A stretch of DNA of 25,775 bases from a virus: the IMG/VR virus record IMGVR_UViG_3300022752_000346, positions 1 to 25,775 of that record; one strand, given 5' to 3'. Positions within the stretch are counted from its first letter, which is position 1; each line of letters starts with the position of its first letter. A program made the translations under genes and the position numbers. Below, piece by piece: positions 1 through 9,392 of this stretch. The notes under the pieces are model-generated. The model was not told the DNA's origin and ran no database searches. It worked only from the letters and a program-made list of their open reading frames with translations.

Positions 1-2460
1 TCTAAATTATTTGGTGATTCTTATTTTAGATTTCAAACATTAAACTCAACATTAGATAATAATGGATTTGTTAAAGTAGCTCCATATGTTGATGATAAAT
101 ATAGTGACTATAATAGCGAAGGAAACAAAACTAGTGTATCAGACCCAAAGAATTATATGCTTTCTATTGAAAATTTGGCATGGTATGGTTATGAAGCATA
201 TCTACCACCAATAGAAGCTGGTGTGGGTGATTTAATGACAGGTAGCAAAGGTAGAATAATGTGGTTTCCACCTTATAATATTCAATTTAACGAATCTACG
301 TCTGTTAATTGGGAGTCAACAAATTTTATAGGTAGAGGTGAACCAGTTTATACATATAATAATACAGAAAGAAGCGCTAGTTTATCTTTTAGTATAATTG
401 TTGACCATTCAAGCTATATGAATTCTTTTAGAGGAGCATTAGGTCCAGAAGACAATTATGTTGCTTCATTTGTTGCTGGTTGTGTTGAACCTAATAATAA
501 ATTTGCTGAAAGACTTACAGTTTCTGAAATAAGTTCAATTGTGCAAAAAGAAATACAAGACCCACAACAACAAGTTTTAACTAATGATATACCAGACAAT
601 ATTCAATTTGAAATATATTATCCAAATGATGTCTATTCTTTAAATTATTCTTTAACTGGTGGTTATGAAAATGGTTTAGATAATAATTTTAATAATGGTA
701 ACCAAATAATTGGAACACAAACAATTCCTTCACCAGGTGAAGGATATGGTCTTGTAACTATAGCTGGAGAACTTACTAACGTAGGTACACTATACCCTGA
801 TAATACAAATTTTGGGTTTAATAATAAACCAATAGAAGTTGATAATGTTACTTACAGTGGTTTAACAGACCCAAACTTTGCTATTGCTTTAAGTAATTAT
901 TTGGAAACAAAATGCAAGCATTGCACTATAAATATAAAATCAAGTGCTAGCCCACAAGGAGATGAAGCAAGTAATCAACAATTAGCAACAAAAAGAAATG
1001 AATCAGCTTCTAATTTTTTTAAAGTTTTAGGTATAAATGGGGAAAGAATAAAAACAGAAATAGAAGAAATGGACGAAGATGATAGAAATCAATGTCAAGA
1101 GTCTTTTTCTAGAGATGTTCGTCCATGTAAAATACGTAGAAGGTCTTTTATAACAATAGAATACGATTCAAATTATGCAGCAAATAATGAAGTTAAACCA
1201 GAGCCTGTAGTTAAAAAACAAAACTTTGAAGTCAATACTAAAATAAGTAATAGATTCTATAATGAAGCTATATATTTTGAAAAACTAAAACAAACTGATA
1301 ATTTTGTTTTTGATTCTTTTAGAGAAAAAATTAAGTATTTTCATCCAGCTTTTCATTCCATGACACCTGAAGGGTTAAACTCTAGATTAACATTTTTACA
1401 ACAATGTACTAGACAAGGACCAACAACTGAAAATGTTAACACTAATAATTTGGCTTTTGGCAGACCTCCAATCTGTATTCTTAGACTTGGAGACTTTTTC
1501 CATACAAAAATAGTTATAGACAATCTTAGTATTGATTATGAACCACTAGTTTGGGATTTAAACCCAGAAGGTGTTGGTGTCCAACCAATGATAGCAAACG
1601 TAACACTTTCGTTAAAAATAATTGGCGGTTCATCTCTTTTGGGTCCAATAAACAAATTGCAAAATGCATTATCATTTAATTATTATGCCAACACACATGT
1701 TTATGACCCAAGAGCTGATTATATAGCCAAAACTAGTGATTTAGCTGAAGATGTTGTACCTGTTAAAACAAATGGTGACTATTCATTGATTAGTGGTCAA
1801 ACAAATATAAACAAATATAGAACTAGTACGGTTATTTCTGAAACCCCAGTTGAATCAGAAATTAACCAAACGGCTGCATCATCAGAGGCTGCTAAAGTTG
1901 CTGCCAAATCAGCGCCACTTTCTAATCCAACTACAGGTTCAACTGAGCCAGAAATAACATCTGTTAGATATGTTAAAATAAAACCTATCGATGTAAACGT
2001 TAATAACAATACTAACAAATATGAAATAACAGTATTACTGAATCAAAATAATGTTTTTGACGCAAATGGTGATTTAATGTTGGCTTCGTTTAACAATAGT
2101 AATGATAAAGTTATAGAATATTTTAATAAAGGTATTTCTTTTGTTTTATCACAACCAACACCTCAAAGTGATGTTAGAAATTTAGCTGGCACTGGTACTG
2201 ATTTTTACAATAATAAATTAATTAAATACACAAATGACTTAGGTGAGACTGGTTTAAAAGAATTATTTGTACCTAACGCATTTGGTTGTGACGCTTTTGA
2301 ATTTGAATGTGGATTTAAATATGTGGTTGAAAACTTAAAATTAGATGCTTATACTTATAATAATAATTTTAATTTTGAACTTAGATATAATGGTAAAAGA
2401 ATTCAAATATTTAACATGAACCCAATTTATAACGATACTTTTGTTTATCAAGCACAATAA
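1..2460 (+). CDS. Baseplate/tail-tube-associated virion protein with an inserted OmpA-like domain (5' partial)
   Basis: The frame is open from base 1, so the gene begins upstream; the first ATG at 157 is internal (52 codons precede it) and 819 residues are visible. Visible residues ~120-160 contain a 'GRGEPVYTYNNTERSASLSF' stretch, and ~495-580 contain 'PPICILRLGDFF' followed by 'VTLSLKIIGG'. Both resemble the beta-rich tube-initiator/baseplate proteins next to the hub in contractile phages (T4 gp48/gp54 type); this is a pattern-level match only. Between them, residues ~254-390 look like an OmpA C-terminal peptidoglycan-binding domain: A316-S-P-Q-G-D, then N325, L328 and R332, ending in a basic strand. 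The C-terminal part is Asn-rich and unrecognised. It lies 13 bases before a gp53-like gene and upstream of the hub gene, consistent with assembly at the tail tip. Confidence 0.6.
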   Translation, partial: SKLFGDSYFRFQTLNSTLDNNGFVKVAPYVDDKYSDYNSEGNKTSVSDPKNYMLSIENLAWYGYEAYLPPIEAGVGDLMTGSKGRIMWFPPYNIQFNESTSVNWESTNFIGRGEPVYTYNNTERSASLSFSIIVDHSSYMNSFRGALGPEDNYVASFVAGCVEPNNKFAERLTVSEISSIVQKEIQDPQQQVLTNDIPDNIQFEIYYPNDVYSLNYSLTGGYENGLDNNFNNGNQIIGTQTIPSPGEGYGLVTIAGELTNVGTLYPDNTNFGFNNKPIEVDNVTYSGLTDPNFAIALSNYLETKCKHCTINIKSSASPQGDEASNQQLATKRNESASNFFKVLGINGERIKTEIEEMDEDDRNQCQESFSRDVRPCKIRRRSFITIEYDSNYAANNEVKPEPVVKKQNFEVNTKISNRFYNEAIYFEKLKQTDNFVFDSFREKIKYFHPAFHSMTPEGLNSRLTFLQQCTRQGPTTENVNTNNLAFGRPPICILRLGDFFHTKIVIDNLSIDYEPLVWDLNPEGVGVQPMIANVTLSLKIIGGSSLLGPINKLQNALSFNYYANTHVYDPRADYIAKTSDLAEDVVPVKTNGDYSLISGQTNINKYRTSTVISETPVESEINQTAASSEAAKVAAKSAPLSNPTTGSTEPEITSVRYVKIKPIDVNVNNNTNKYEITVLLNQNNVFDANGDLMLASFNNSNDKVIEYFNKGISFVLSQPTPQSDVRNLAGTGTDFYNNKLIKYTNDLGETGLKELFVPNAFGCDAFEFECGFKYVVENLKLDAYTYNNNFNFELRYNGKRIQIFNMNPIYNDTFVYQAQ

Positions 2461-2473
2461 AATTTAAAATAAT

Positions 2474-2794
2474 ATGGCACAATATTTCGACAGATACGGT
2501 AATTTTAGAGAAAACGGTCAAATGAAACCATTACCTGGAATCTCTATTCCTTCAGCCAATAGTGATAAATTAGCTGTTTATAAAAAAGGTGTTAGTAGAC
2601 TTGACAAAATAAGCAACACATATTATAATAACCCATACAGTGGTTGGTTGATATTGTTAGCTAATCCTCAATTTGGTGGTTTAGAGTTTAACATTCCAGA
2701 CATGTCACCAATAAGAGTGCCTTTTCCTTACGACAATGCTGTTCAAAGATATATAAACGAAGTTAAAACATATACATTGCTTTATGGCCAATAG
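2474..2794 (+). CDS. 53: gp53-like baseplate wedge protein
   Basis: This 106-residue protein has the pattern of the short gp53/LysM-like baseplate wedge family: 'GVSRLDKISNTYYNNPYSGW' (residues ~39-58), then 'ILLANP', then a proline-bearing 'IPDMSPIRVPFP' end. The family is typically read as 'R-x-D-x-(I/V)-x-x-x-Y-Y-x-x-P-x-x-W ... N-P ... I-x-x-G-x-x-(I/L)-R-(I/V)-P'. T4 gp53 (196 residues) is longer, so this is a minimal version. In T4 it links wedges to the hub. The gene starts 13 bases after the upstream stop with an A/T-rich leader and no Shine-Dalgarno sequence, and its end overlaps the hub gene by 11 bases, implying translational coupling. Family assignment is by eye. Confidence 0.65.
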   Translation: MAQYFDRYGNFRENGQMKPLPGISIPSANSDKLAVYKKGVSRLDKISNTYYNNPYSGWLILLANPQFGGLEFNIPDMSPIRVPFPYDNAVQRYINEVKTYTLLYGQ

Positions 2795-5700
2795 ATTACA
2801 AGGAGTAGACCCTAATAGTGTTGATGAACTAGATTCTAGCTCTAATTTTTTTGTACCGTATGAAGATTTGACAATATTTGTTGAATTAAGTACTGAAAAA
2901 AAAGAAAGAACACTTTTGACAACCACATCATCTGGTAGTTTTACTGAAAGTAATAATAGGGTTAAAATAAATTTTATTGAAGGTGAATCTTTTAATGGAC
3001 AACGTTCTTTAACAACAAAATTTACTGAATTAACAACTAGTTTTGATGGAGAAAATTCTAGTGAAAATTTAGGCATTACTTCAATAGACATTGATTTTAA
3101 TTCTTCATTTGCACCAATGATTACAATTCAATTTGTTGATGTGAGGGGTAGTGCAATATTTCAAAATGAAAATAAAACAGCTAATAACAAAAACAAATAT
3201 TCCGTTTTTTTCCAATTACCATACCCTATATATAATTTAAAAATAAAAGGTTATTATGGCCAGCCAGTTGAATATTGTCTCCATATGACAAAATTTACAT
3301 CTAGATTTAATTCACAATCTGGTAATTTTGAAATAACAGCTAGTTTTGTTGGCTATACATATGCTATGTTATCAGATATGCTAATTGGTTACTTAAAATC
3401 AATAGAATATACAAAACTAGGTGCTGATAAGTATGCTGAATTAAAATCTCAAGACCCTAATTTAATGACTTTAGACGAACTATATGATAAGGTTTCAAAA
3501 ATAAATGAAGGTGTTAAAAGAATAGTTCAGAGTAATGACGAATATAAAAAATTAAAACTTATTGATAGTAAATTACTTATAATTAGTGATATAAGAGATA
3601 GAATAAAAAAATTTAGTAATGATGTTGATATTAATCAAAAACCTAGCACATATAATTTTGCTATCACTAAATTACCAAATGATGAATATAATAAATTTCA
3701 AAATCAATACATAACTGATATTACTAAGTTAATTGAAGATTACAATAAAGATATTGATATAAAAATAGATGAAAAATTTAAACAAGTAATAAAATATGAT
3801 GGCTTATCAATAAATATATTAGAAGATTCTACAGATGAATATTTTAGAGCTAGAGAACTTATAACTAGTGATGGTGATAAAAAAACAACTATAAAAAATT
3901 TATTAACATATATAAATAAAAACAATTATGTTTTAGCTTCTGATTTTACTTTCAATTCAATTGATAATACTTTTTTTTATAAAGAATTAGATGATAAAGT
4001 TTCTAAAATTAAAGATTTAATTAAAAGTTTACAAGAAATTTTAGCTACTGAATTAAGAAATAAAGTTAAAGGAGAATTAGATTTTGACCCATCAATAAGA
4101 AACATTGTAAAAATTTTTACAACGGCTGCTGAAGTTTTTATGTATTGCATAGGTAAAGTTTCAGAAGAAGCTTCGAAAGAATCAAATACAACTAGACGAG
4201 ATGAATTAGCAAAAGTTTTTAAAATAAAAGAAACGTCTGACATACCTAATGATGCTACAAATAAAGATTCTCAAGATATTTTAATACAATCATTTTATCC
4301 ATGGCCAGACTATAGAAAAGAAACAGACAATACTTTAGAAGAAACTTATTTAGGTGATTTTGGTGTGTTAGAGGAACCAAGTAATGTTGATGAATTATTA
4401 TTCATAGATGATTTACTAAGAGCATTTATAATACAAGCAAATAACCAATCTAATATAGAAGCTTTAGCAAACGCAAATAAAAGTAATTGGATTCCATCGA
4501 ATCCTTTGGATACTAGAATATTTGGCAATGAATTATCACCATATAAAAGAATAAATCCATTAAAAGAAAATGACCTTTTAACATTGGTTTTAATAAGAGC
4601 GACAACTTTTTTAGGTCTTAATTCTAAAATAACGTCTGGTGAAATAACAAAAATGGCCGAAGCCGAAGCACAGGCCGTAGTTAACGATGTTCAAAATAAA
4701 CAAATTGTGCAAGCAATTTCTAATAATAACTCAGGCTCAACTGAGGTCATTCCTACTGTATCTAATGAAATAAATTTTTTTGACACTAAAATATTTGCAA
4801 ATAGTTCAAATATTGACTACAAATATGACTATATATTATCAGCTGATTCTAAAAAATTTTTACCAATAAATAATAGTTTTTTTAAAGCAGAATGGCCAAG
4901 TAATTATACTGAGTTAAAACAAAAACAAGAAAACGGTACTTTATTTTTAGGTAATCAATATTTTACTCCTTCAAATTTAACTTTAGATGATGATGGGTCG
5001 ATATATGTTAAAATAGTTGAAAATGAAACATATACTATTAATCATACTGATTTTCAGTTACCAATCACAACATCAGAATCACTAATTAATTTAGAATCTT
5101 TAAAAAACGATGCTACTAATATTGATGGAGTTGGTTTTAACGCTTTTGCTGGTCCTTATGGTGTTCAAGAATTCAGTCAATTAAATTGGAATATTGATAA
5201 TTTAGATGGTTTACCATTAAGTTATTTGTTTTATTCAGACTCAATTGATAAAGGTTATGGAATATTTGCAAATGGATTGGGTTATTTTAGAAATAACGAT
5301 AATGCTTTAAAAAATTCTGAGTTTGACGTAAAACAAAATAAATATAAGGTTGCGTCACGAGTTGACAACATATTGGACATGTTTAAGGTTCCTGAAAAAA
5401 TGTTACATGATTCATATGGAAAAAATAGAGAGTTGTTTAATAATATTAGACAATCTAAAAAAAATAATATTTCATACCCATATATACATTTTACTGTAGA
5501 CGCAAACTATGATTTTGTAGATAATCCATATAATACCCCATCCACAAATCAGTATTTAATGAGGAATATCTCAATACCAATTAGTTTATTCGGTAGCAAT
5601 TTTTATTATGGTCAATCAGATGAAAAAGCAAAAGCTTTTCTTTTTTTACATACATTACCGTGGAATGGTTTAACTGAATCATACTTAAAAACAATATTTA

Positions 5701-8312
5701 AAAATGGTTCACAAGATACTGAAATTTTAAATTTATTTAAATATAGGACTGGATTTGTTTCAGCACCAAAATTATGGGCTTGTTTTATAGGTGGATTGCT
5801 TTGGAGATTTGACAGTCAAATAGACCCTATTATTTTTTCATCAACAACAGGTAGTTTAATACCAATGGTTATTTCTTATCCACAAAAAAATGAGTTTATG
5901 ACTCTTTCTAATGAAGATGAAGATTATACGGATAAACCAATGTCTTTTAAAAACCGTTCAAACAATGATACTTATAAAAAAATTGATTCTATACTTTTAA
6001 ACCTACCAAGACAAGTTAAAAATGAATTTATAGAATATTTTTTAAAGTTTTCAGTTGGTGAAGATTGGACTTCTATTAAATCTGCTTTAGAAATAAATGT
6101 TAGTGGAACTTGGTTACAAGTTTTTAGCGCAGCAACAGCTTTAAACGTCAACTTGTCTCAATCTGGTAATGAGTATTATTTAAATACAAACAATTTAAAA
6201 ACTATTTATGGTAAAAATTTTGATAATTATATTATTTTTAACCCTTATTTAAACTACCGACTAAAAGGTAATTATTTTTTAGAAATAAAAGATAATGCAC
6301 CAATTACAAATATTTTAATTAACCTTTTACAAAAGCAAGTTTTTATATCAAATATGTCTTATAGGATATGGGATGAAAACATACCAAATTCTGATATTAT
6401 TATAGATGAAAAGAATTTAGAAGATTATTTTAATGTTTTTTTAAAAAAAGTTGAAGGCTTGTTACCAAAGTCACAAGAAGATGAAGAGAAAACAAAAAGA
6501 AATAGTATATTTGGTACTTCTGATGAAAACTTAATAAAATTCATGTTATATAGAACATGTAAAAACATTAATGATAAATGGATAACACAAACTACAGATG
6601 ATAATGTTTTTTTTCAGTGTGGTGTCAGAAACCAAACAGATTCAGCATTGGCGACAAAAAGAACCAGTAATTCAAGCAATCCATCATCAACACCAAGATT
6701 AATAGATAGTTTTAGATTTGTTGATAGAGCCTTTAAGGATATTGGAGATGATTTTGCATTAAACCCATTTCCAATTTATGATATGATGGGTTCACAGCCA
6801 AATACTAGTCTTTATAATTTACTTACATCTATATTATCATCAAATAATTTTGATTTTATTGCGTTGCCTAATTTTATAGATTATAGAAATAATAATAACT
6901 TAAAAAACGTCTTTAAACCGTACCCAAAATATTCAGTAAATAACATTTCTGGTCCTTCTTTTATTTGTATGTATGTAGGACAAACATCTAAACATTTAGA
7001 TTTTGGTGGTTCAAATTACCCTAATGATGGTTTTGACTTTAGGGATGGTGATACCCCATCTGATTTTAACTCTGAATTAAAAGATAATGAAGACCCAGTG
7101 ACATATTTTAAAGTTAGGTTTGGTCAACAAAATCAAAATATATTTAAAGATATATCATTAGACCAGAGTGAATTTGCTGAAACAGCAGAGTCTTTGCAAA
7201 TAATGGATGATATATCTAAAAAAGGTACTGAAACATATAGAACATTAGCTGGACAAAACATTTATAATGTATATTCCGTTAGAAGTTATAAAGTTGAAAT
7301 TGAAATGATGGGTAATGCAATGATTCAACCAATGATGTATTTTCAATTAGATAATATTCCCATGTTTCATGGTGCTTATCTTATTACTAGGGTAAAACAC
7401 AGTATTAAACCAAATTCTATGTCAACTAATTTTACTGGTACTAGAATAAGAAAACCAGCTACTAAAATATTAGATACTGGTTATTTATTTATGTCATTGC
7501 TTGAAACGTTAAATACAACTAACATTGATACTAATGGTGTGACAATTAATTCAAATAATTATAATTGGCAAACATCTGACGTAGAATGTGGGTCTTTCAA
7601 TGTTGGTTCAATAACTACTGATACTACTTTAACCGATGAAAAAGTACCTAATCTAACAGCCACTAAACCTATTAGAGATTTGGTAGCTAGGGTCGAAAGT
7701 CAACCAGACAATTACAATGCATATAATATTGGGGATTCTGGTGCACAAGGTTCTATGAATTATAAACCTTCAGACCTAACAATTAAACAAATTAAAGAAT
7801 TACAAGCATTACCAAATGGTAACGAAAAAAGAATTTTTGCGGTTGGGAAATATCAATTAATACCAAGTACGTTTAGCGGAATGACAAAAGCTTTAGGGTT
7901 TAATGATAATGAAAAATTTGATTCTGAAAAACAAGAAAAAGCAGGTATTTGGTTAATAAAAGATGGTGCTGGAGGTAGAAAAGGGTTAAAAGCGTATTTT
8001 GCAAACGATAGCAATGGTACAGAATTAGACCTTCAAAAAGCGATAACTGATTTAGCTTTAGAATTTGCTTCAATGCCAACATTTTTTGGACCTAATAAAG
8101 ATTCAGCAAAAATTTACAGCAATCCTGGTGGATACTATCAAAATACTTCATTATATGGTGGAACGGCTGGAAACCCTGCTTCATCTAAATTTTGCGCTTT
8201 AGATGTAGCTAAAGCTTTAATACAAACATGGAAAAACTTAAATCCTGGAAAAACGCCTGAAATAGATTATGAAACCATATTACAAAGAGGTGGTCAACAA
8301 CCAACAGCTTAA
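2784..8312 (+). CDS. Giant baseplate hub protein with C-terminal lysozyme/transglycosylase-like domain (gp27 + gp5-like)
   Basis: This 1842-residue protein appears to combine the tail-spike hub and the cell-wall-cutting enzyme. Residues ~172-207 ('FNSQSGNFEITASFVGYTYA') and ~1497-1560 (an MMGNAMIQPMMYF stretch, then HGAYLITRVKHSI, ending TNFTGTRIR) resemble the split barrel of gp27/gpD-type hub proteins. Residues ~1620-1842 look like a lysozyme/lytic transglycosylase domain: 'VARVES' with a candidate catalytic Glu at 1638, a following NAYN segment, and 'GKYQLIPSTF' near 1690, the usual signature of soluble-transglycosylase-like muramidases. The middle (~210-1490) is Asn/Lys/Ile-rich and unrecognised. 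In T4 these functions are split between gp27 (391 aa) and gp5 (575 aa). The start overlaps the gp53-like gene by 11 bases. Confidence is high for a hub/tail lysin and moderate for exact homology. Confidence 0.7.
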   Translation: MANRLQGVDPNSVDELDSSSNFFVPYEDLTIFVELSTEKKERTLLTTTSSGSFTESNNRVKINFIEGESFNGQRSLTTKFTELTTSFDGENSSENLGITSIDIDFNSSFAPMITIQFVDVRGSAIFQNENKTANNKNKYSVFFQLPYPIYNLKIKGYYGQPVEYCLHMTKFTSRFNSQSGNFEITASFVGYTYAMLSDMLIGYLKSIEYTKLGADKYAELKSQDPNLMTLDELYDKVSKINEGVKRIVQSNDEYKKLKLIDSKLLIISDIRDRIKKFSNDVDINQKPSTYNFAITKLPNDEYNKFQNQYITDITKLIEDYNKDIDIKIDEKFKQVIKYDGLSINILEDSTDEYFRARELITSDGDKKTTIKNLLTYINKNNYVLASDFTFNSIDNTFFYKELDDKVSKIKDLIKSLQEILATELRNKVKGELDFDPSIRNIVKIFTTAAEVFMYCIGKVSEEASKESNTTRRDELAKVFKIKETSDIPNDATNKDSQDILIQSFYPWPDYRKETDNTLEETYLGDFGVLEEPSNVDELLFIDDLLRAFIIQANNQSNIEALANANKSNWIPSNPLDTRIFGNELSPYKRINPLKENDLLTLVLIRATTFLGLNSKITSGEITKMAEAEAQAVVNDVQNKQIVQAISNNNSGSTEVIPTVSNEINFFDTKIFANSSNIDYKYDYILSADSKKFLPINNSFFKAEWPSNYTELKQKQENGTLFLGNQYFTPSNLTLDDDGSIYVKIVENETYTINHTDFQLPITTSESLINLESLKNDATNIDGVGFNAFAGPYGVQEFSQLNWNIDNLDGLPLSYLFYSDSIDKGYGIFANGLGYFRNNDNALKNSEFDVKQNKYKVASRVDNILDMFKVPEKMLHDSYGKNRELFNNIRQSKKNNISYPYIHFTVDANYDFVDNPYNTPSTNQYLMRNISIPISLFGSNFYYGQSDEKAKAFLFLHTLPWNGLTESYLKTIFKNGSQDTEILNLFKYRTGFVSAPKLWACFIGGLLWRFDSQIDPIIFSSTTGSLIPMVISYPQKNEFMTLSNEDEDYTDKPMSFKNRSNNDTYKKIDSILLNLPRQVKNEFIEYFLKFSVGEDWTSIKSALEINVSGTWLQVFSAATALNVNLSQSGNEYYLNTNNLKTIYGKNFDNYIIFNPYLNYRLKGNYFLEIKDNAPITNILINLLQKQVFISNMSYRIWDENIPNSDIIIDEKNLEDYFNVFLKKVEGLLPKSQEDEEKTKRNSIFGTSDENLIKFMLYRTCKNINDKWITQTTDDNVFFQCGVRNQTDSALATKRTSNSSNPSSTPRLIDSFRFVDRAFKDIGDDFALNPFPIYDMMGSQPNTSLYNLLTSILSSNNFDFIALPNFIDYRNNNNLKNVFKPYPKYSVNNISGPSFICMYVGQTSKHLDFGGSNYPNDGFDFRDGDTPSDFNSELKDNEDPVTYFKVRFGQQNQNIFKDISLDQSEFAETAESLQIMDDISKKGTETYRTLAGQNIYNVYSVRSYKVEIEMMGNAMIQPMMYFQLDNIPMFHGAYLITRVKHSIKPNSMSTNFTGTRIRKPATKILDTGYLFMSLLETLNTTNIDTNGVTINSNNYNWQTSDVECGSFNVGSITTDTTLTDEKVPNLTATKPIRDLVARVESQPDNYNAYNIGDSGAQGSMNYKPSDLTIKQIKELQALPNGNEKRIFAVGKYQLIPSTFSGMTKALGFNDNEKFDSEKQEKAGIWLIKDGAGGRKGLKAYFANDSNGTELDLQKAITDLALEFASMPTFFGPNKDSAKIYSNPGGYYQNTSLYGGTAGNPASSKFCALDVAKALIQTWKNLNPGKTPEIDYETILQRGGQQPTA

Positions 8313-8317
8313 TTTTA

Positions 8318-8350
8318 TTTGTTTTGCTCAGTAATTTTTAGTACCTTTGC
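8318..8350 (+). promoter_or_regulatory. Bacteroidota-type promoter (TTTG-N20-TACCTTTG)
   Basis: TTTG at 8318-8321 and TACCTTTG at 8342-8349 are separated by 20 bases, matching the Bacteroidota housekeeping consensus (TTTG at -33, TAnnTTTG at -7, spacer about 19-20). The -7 box is preceded by TTTTTAG, as in the promoter upstream of the gp32 gene. It sits directly between the hub stop (8312) and the ATG at 8356, and it is in the only gap in this area. Confidence 0.6.
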
Positions 8351-8355
8351 GTGAT

Positions 8356-8991
8356 ATGGTAGCCAATATAATCACAACAACAAACGTAAATGCTCCAGAA
8401 GACTTTAACGTTGTAAAGTCAATTAACTCTATTATAGATGGGTTACCAACCCTTATAATTGGTTATGACTATGTATCAAAACATTATCCAGATTTTGACA
8501 TAACAGATGTTCAATTATCTAATAATCTTTATTGGACTTTTAAAAGAACAGAAAAAAGAGACAAACACGATGAGGACTTGGTTTGGTTTATAAATAAGGT
8601 TTACAAACAATTTACAGACAAAGTTATATATGTATTCGTTGACCCTATTCAATATAGGGGCAAAACAATGATGAAAATAATTAGAAAAATAAAGTCATTG
8701 GATAACATTATAACCTATGAACATGGTGAAATGCTGTATATGTATTCTGATAATTTTATATTTGGAGTAGATTTAAAATTATTAAAATATATTGGTTTTG
8801 ATTCAGACAAAATAAAAGATAAGATAAAAGCCAGAAGTAGTGTGTTTTTGAGAGAAAACGAGATACTTATAGAATATAAAAAATGCATTAATTATCTAAA
8901 CGGAAACATTAGATTTGCACCGTACTTATATTCTATAAAAAATGGACAAAACGATTCTTCTAGCGTCATTCATATTCCCAGAGAGAGTTGA
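8356..8991 (+). CDS. Conserved-looking phage protein of unknown function
   Basis: I do not recognise this protein of 211 residues. It is a charged, soluble-looking alpha/beta sequence with no signal peptide or membrane segment. Visible blocks are 'LPTLIIGYDYVSKHYPDFDI' near the start, 'LYWTFKRTEKRDKHDEDLVWF', and a hydrophobic strand 'KVIYVFVDP'. The ATG at 8356 is chosen; a TTG at 8347 would add three residues, but it lies inside the -7 box of the promoter and so is unlikely. The expected transcription start is at or almost at the ATG, so the message may be leaderless. The last 50 bases overlap the next gene in another frame. The host-type promoter suggests expression independent of the upstream structural genes. 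A non-structural role is an inference. Confidence 0.7.
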   Translation: MVANIITTTNVNAPEDFNVVKSINSIIDGLPTLIIGYDYVSKHYPDFDITDVQLSNNLYWTFKRTEKRDKHDEDLVWFINKVYKQFTDKVIYVFVDPIQYRGKTMMKIIRKIKSLDNIITYEHGEMLYMYSDNFIFGVDLKLLKYIGFDSDKIKDKIKARSSVFLRENEILIEYKKCINYLNGNIRFAPYLYSIKNGQNDSSSVIHIPRES

Positions 8992-9343
8992 TTGGTTTAT
9001 TAGTTATCTAGAGGCTAAATTTTCAATAACCAAAGACAAAGTTTTTTGTTATAAAAATTTGGACGATGAATCAAAAGTCATCATGACATTTAAGTTTAAA
9101 TTTGAAAAAGATAAAAAAACAAACTTAAAAGACTTATTTCCAAATGCTGTGCCGATTCACAAGAAAGGAAATGCGCTATATACTATAAACGCTTTAAATA
9201 AACTAATTGATTTAAAAGTTGGTAGCGATACAGGAAACATTGACTATAAATCTTATAAGATTGATTGGTCAGAATACCAAGACAGAATTATTTTATTAAA
9301 CGGCCAAGAGCTAGGTATTTTCAAGATTCAGAGAATTTTTTAA
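8942..9343 (+). CDS. Small phage protein of unknown function overlapping the preceding gene
   Basis: This 133-residue protein is Lys-rich and unrecognised. It begins 'MDKTILLASF' with a short hydrophobic strand, has a 'VIMTFKFKFEKDKKTN' block around residue 50, and ends 'GQELGIFKIQRIF'. No membrane segment, cysteine cluster or nucleotide-binding motif is visible. The ATG at 8942 lies 50 bases inside the previous gene (stop 8989-8991) in a different frame, so the two are likely translationally coupled and may act together. The overlap and codon pattern support a real gene rather than a shadow frame, and nothing on the other strand is convincing. Confidence 0.65.
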   Translation: MDKTILLASFIFPERVDWFISYLEAKFSITKDKVFCYKNLDDESKVIMTFKFKFEKDKKTNLKDLFPNAVPIHKKGNALYTINALNKLIDLKVGSDTGNIDYKSYKIDWSEYQDRIILLNGQELGIFKIQRIF

Positions 9344-9352
9344 TGTGTTTGA

Positions 9353-9376
9353 GATATTTATATAAAAGATAACAAC
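9353..9376 (+). promoter_or_regulatory. Candidate phage-specific promoter/leader motif (GATATTTAT ... ATAACAAC)
   Basis: GATATTTAT at 9353-9361 and ATAACAAC at 9369-9376 precede the ATG at 9393. The same two words recur in the same order upstream of the helicase gene (14264-14282). The first resembles a TAnnTTTG -7 box with the final G changed to A, and no TTG -33 box is evident. Read on the other strand it contains TATAAATA. A promoter role is inferred only from position and recurrence. Confidence 0.3.
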
Positions 9377-9392
9377 TTTAAAAACTAAAGTT

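Noticed and set aside
157-2460. Starting the first gene at the ATG at 157
   Set aside because: The same frame is open for 52 codons to the window edge and reads sensibly into the protein, so the gene is 5' partial and not a 767-residue protein.
2705-3091. Antisense open frame of 128 codons across the start of the hub gene
   Set aside because: It overlaps two confident coding regions and has shadow-like Ser/Leu/Val composition; no minus-strand gene is supported anywhere.
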